From: Taibaiella sp. KBW10
GTDB taxonomy: Bacteria; Bacteroidota; Bacteroidia; Chitinophagales; Chitinophagaceae
Reading direction: 5' to 3'
Assembly (NCBI RefSeq): GCF_003852495.1
Contig: NZ_QAJI01000006.1
Coordinates: 110,696 to 143,840 of the forward strand
Length of the DNA stretch: 33,145 nucleotides
Shown piece after piece: positions 32,639 through 33,145 of this stretch. The notes under the pieces are model-generated. The model did not search any database. It worked only from the letters and a program-made list of their open reading frames with translations, and was not told where the DNA came from. Every line of letters starts with the position of its first letter. Positions within the stretch are counted from its first letter, which is position 1. Position numbers and translations under genes: made by a program.

Positions 32639-33034
32639 TTAGTTGATCGTCCATGAATTGGGTGTGGTCGTAACAGAATAGAACCCGCCGCAACCCGTTT
32701 CGGTTTGGCCATGGGTATTATTGTGGCATGGCGGCACAGAAGGATTCAGGCTGATCCATAAGTGGTTACTTGGCGCGGAAATACTGCCAATTTGTTGAAT
32801 AGTCAGGCATCCGCCGACAATGTGTGCAGGGATATTGACAACCTTTGATAATCCGGAATTAATATTTACTGTACCCGTAGAAGAGATGTTGCAAGTGGCA
32901 TCTCTCAATTCATAGAATAGTACCACCTTACATTGGAGATTGTTGGTGAATACATACGTGGTGCTTTGCGCTTTGCATGCAAAACTTAAGCCCAATGCAA
33001 GGAGTAATCCTGCAAATCTGATTTTTGTTTTCAT
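32639..33034 (-). CDS. Secreted cysteine-rich protein, paralogue B
   Basis: A 131-aa protein starting MKTKIRFAGLLLALGLSFAC, signal peptide ending near CKA-Q23. It keeps the same five mature cysteines and the motifs FYELRD, IQQIG, NHLWISLNPS, PPCHN and NSWTI as its neighbour, so the pair is a tandem duplication that also includes part of the leader (TGGTTTAAA). The 100-nt gap between them leaves open one transcript or two. Function unknown. Confidence 0.75.
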   Translation of the reverse strand: MKTKIRFAGLLLALGLSFACKAQSTTYVFTNNLQCKVVLFYELRDATCNISSTGTVNINSGLSKVVNIPAHIVGGCLTIQQIGSISAPSNHLWISLNPSVPPCHNNTHGQTETGCGGFYSVTTTPNSWTIN

Positions 33035-33037
33035 AAT

Positions 33038-33067
33038 AATATTGTTTTAAATGGTTTAAACAATATT
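33038..33067 (-). repeat. Inverted repeat just upstream of paralogue B
   Basis: AATATTGTTT (33038-33047) and AAACAATATT (33058-33067) are complementary arms that extend inward through AAA/TTT with one bulged T. The repeat ends only 3 nt from the ATG codon. It could be an operator or fold the start region of the mRNA. Confidence 0.5.
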
Positions 33068-33075
33068 ACGATTCT

Positions 33076-33123
33076 TATTAAAATGGCTTTGTCTCTAGAT
33101 CTAGTGACAAAGCCATTTTAATA
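33076..33123. terminator. Strong hairpin at the right edge
   Basis: An 18-bp stem (core AAAATGGCTTTGTC / GACAAAGCCATTTT) with a 12-nt loop that itself contains CTAGATCTAG. It is AT-flanked and probably terminates a gene beyond the window. Confidence 0.65.
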
Positions 33124-33145
33124 TACGGATAACATGTGTATTGTA

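Overview
The window looks like chromosome from a member of the Bacteroidota, probably Chitinophagaceae or a close relative. The reasons are a PorP/SprF type IX secretion (T9SS) protein, a protein with a T9SS type A C-terminal sorting domain, a HU-CCDC81/SPOR protein, several PorT-like and TonB-receptor-like barrels, and promoters of the Bacteroidota form (TTTG, about 19 nt, TAnnTTTG). I saw no tRNA, rRNA, CRISPR array, insertion sequence, phage gene or plasmid gene. It reads as core and near-core chromosome with a less conserved right end.

Layout. 1-2.4 kb (minus): a small protein resembling a zinc ribbon that has lost its cysteines, a chromate (CHR) transporter with a non-ATG start just behind a terminator, and a PorT-like barrel. 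2.5-4.4 kb (plus): a dipeptide epimerase and a UbiE-like methyltransferase. 4.5-8.3 kb (minus): a solitary oligopeptide-binding lipoprotein, a DUF3298-like secreted protein, an SPFH/Band 7 protein, and an uncalled 59-aa membrane peptide overlapping the SPFH start. 8.5-17.2 kb (plus): a YugP-type zinc peptidase; then a large TPR protein, a TonB-receptor-like barrel and a HU-CCDC81/SPOR protein, which look like one cell-envelope operon; then PorP/SprF and an OmpR-type response regulator. 17.3-19.9 kb (minus): a PLP aminotransferase and an FAD oxidoreductase. 20.2 kb: a DinB-like protein. 20.9-24.7 kb (minus): a secreted Asp-box protein split by one in-frame TAG, two membrane proteins and a secreted protein. 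24.7-27.2 kb: an NTF2-like protein divergent from a tetR-fabF operon. 27.3-29.3 kb (minus): a T9SS cargo protein and a BclB-type surface protein. 30-33 kb: a LuxR-type regulator, two small secreted proteins and two tandem secreted cysteine-rich paralogues.

The most interesting signal is the aminotransferase leader (about 18540-18740, minus). A consensus promoter is followed by a 17-codon ORF with four Tyr and four Lys codons. Its stop codon lies inside a segment that can pair with the 5' arm of a downstream 13-bp hairpin. This is the arrangement of a leader-peptide transcription attenuator. Second is the Asp-box gene at 20912-22750, where one TAG falls exactly in the variable position of an Asp-box motif. 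Third are the small ORFs coupled to larger genes, and a terminator abutting the chromate transporter start.
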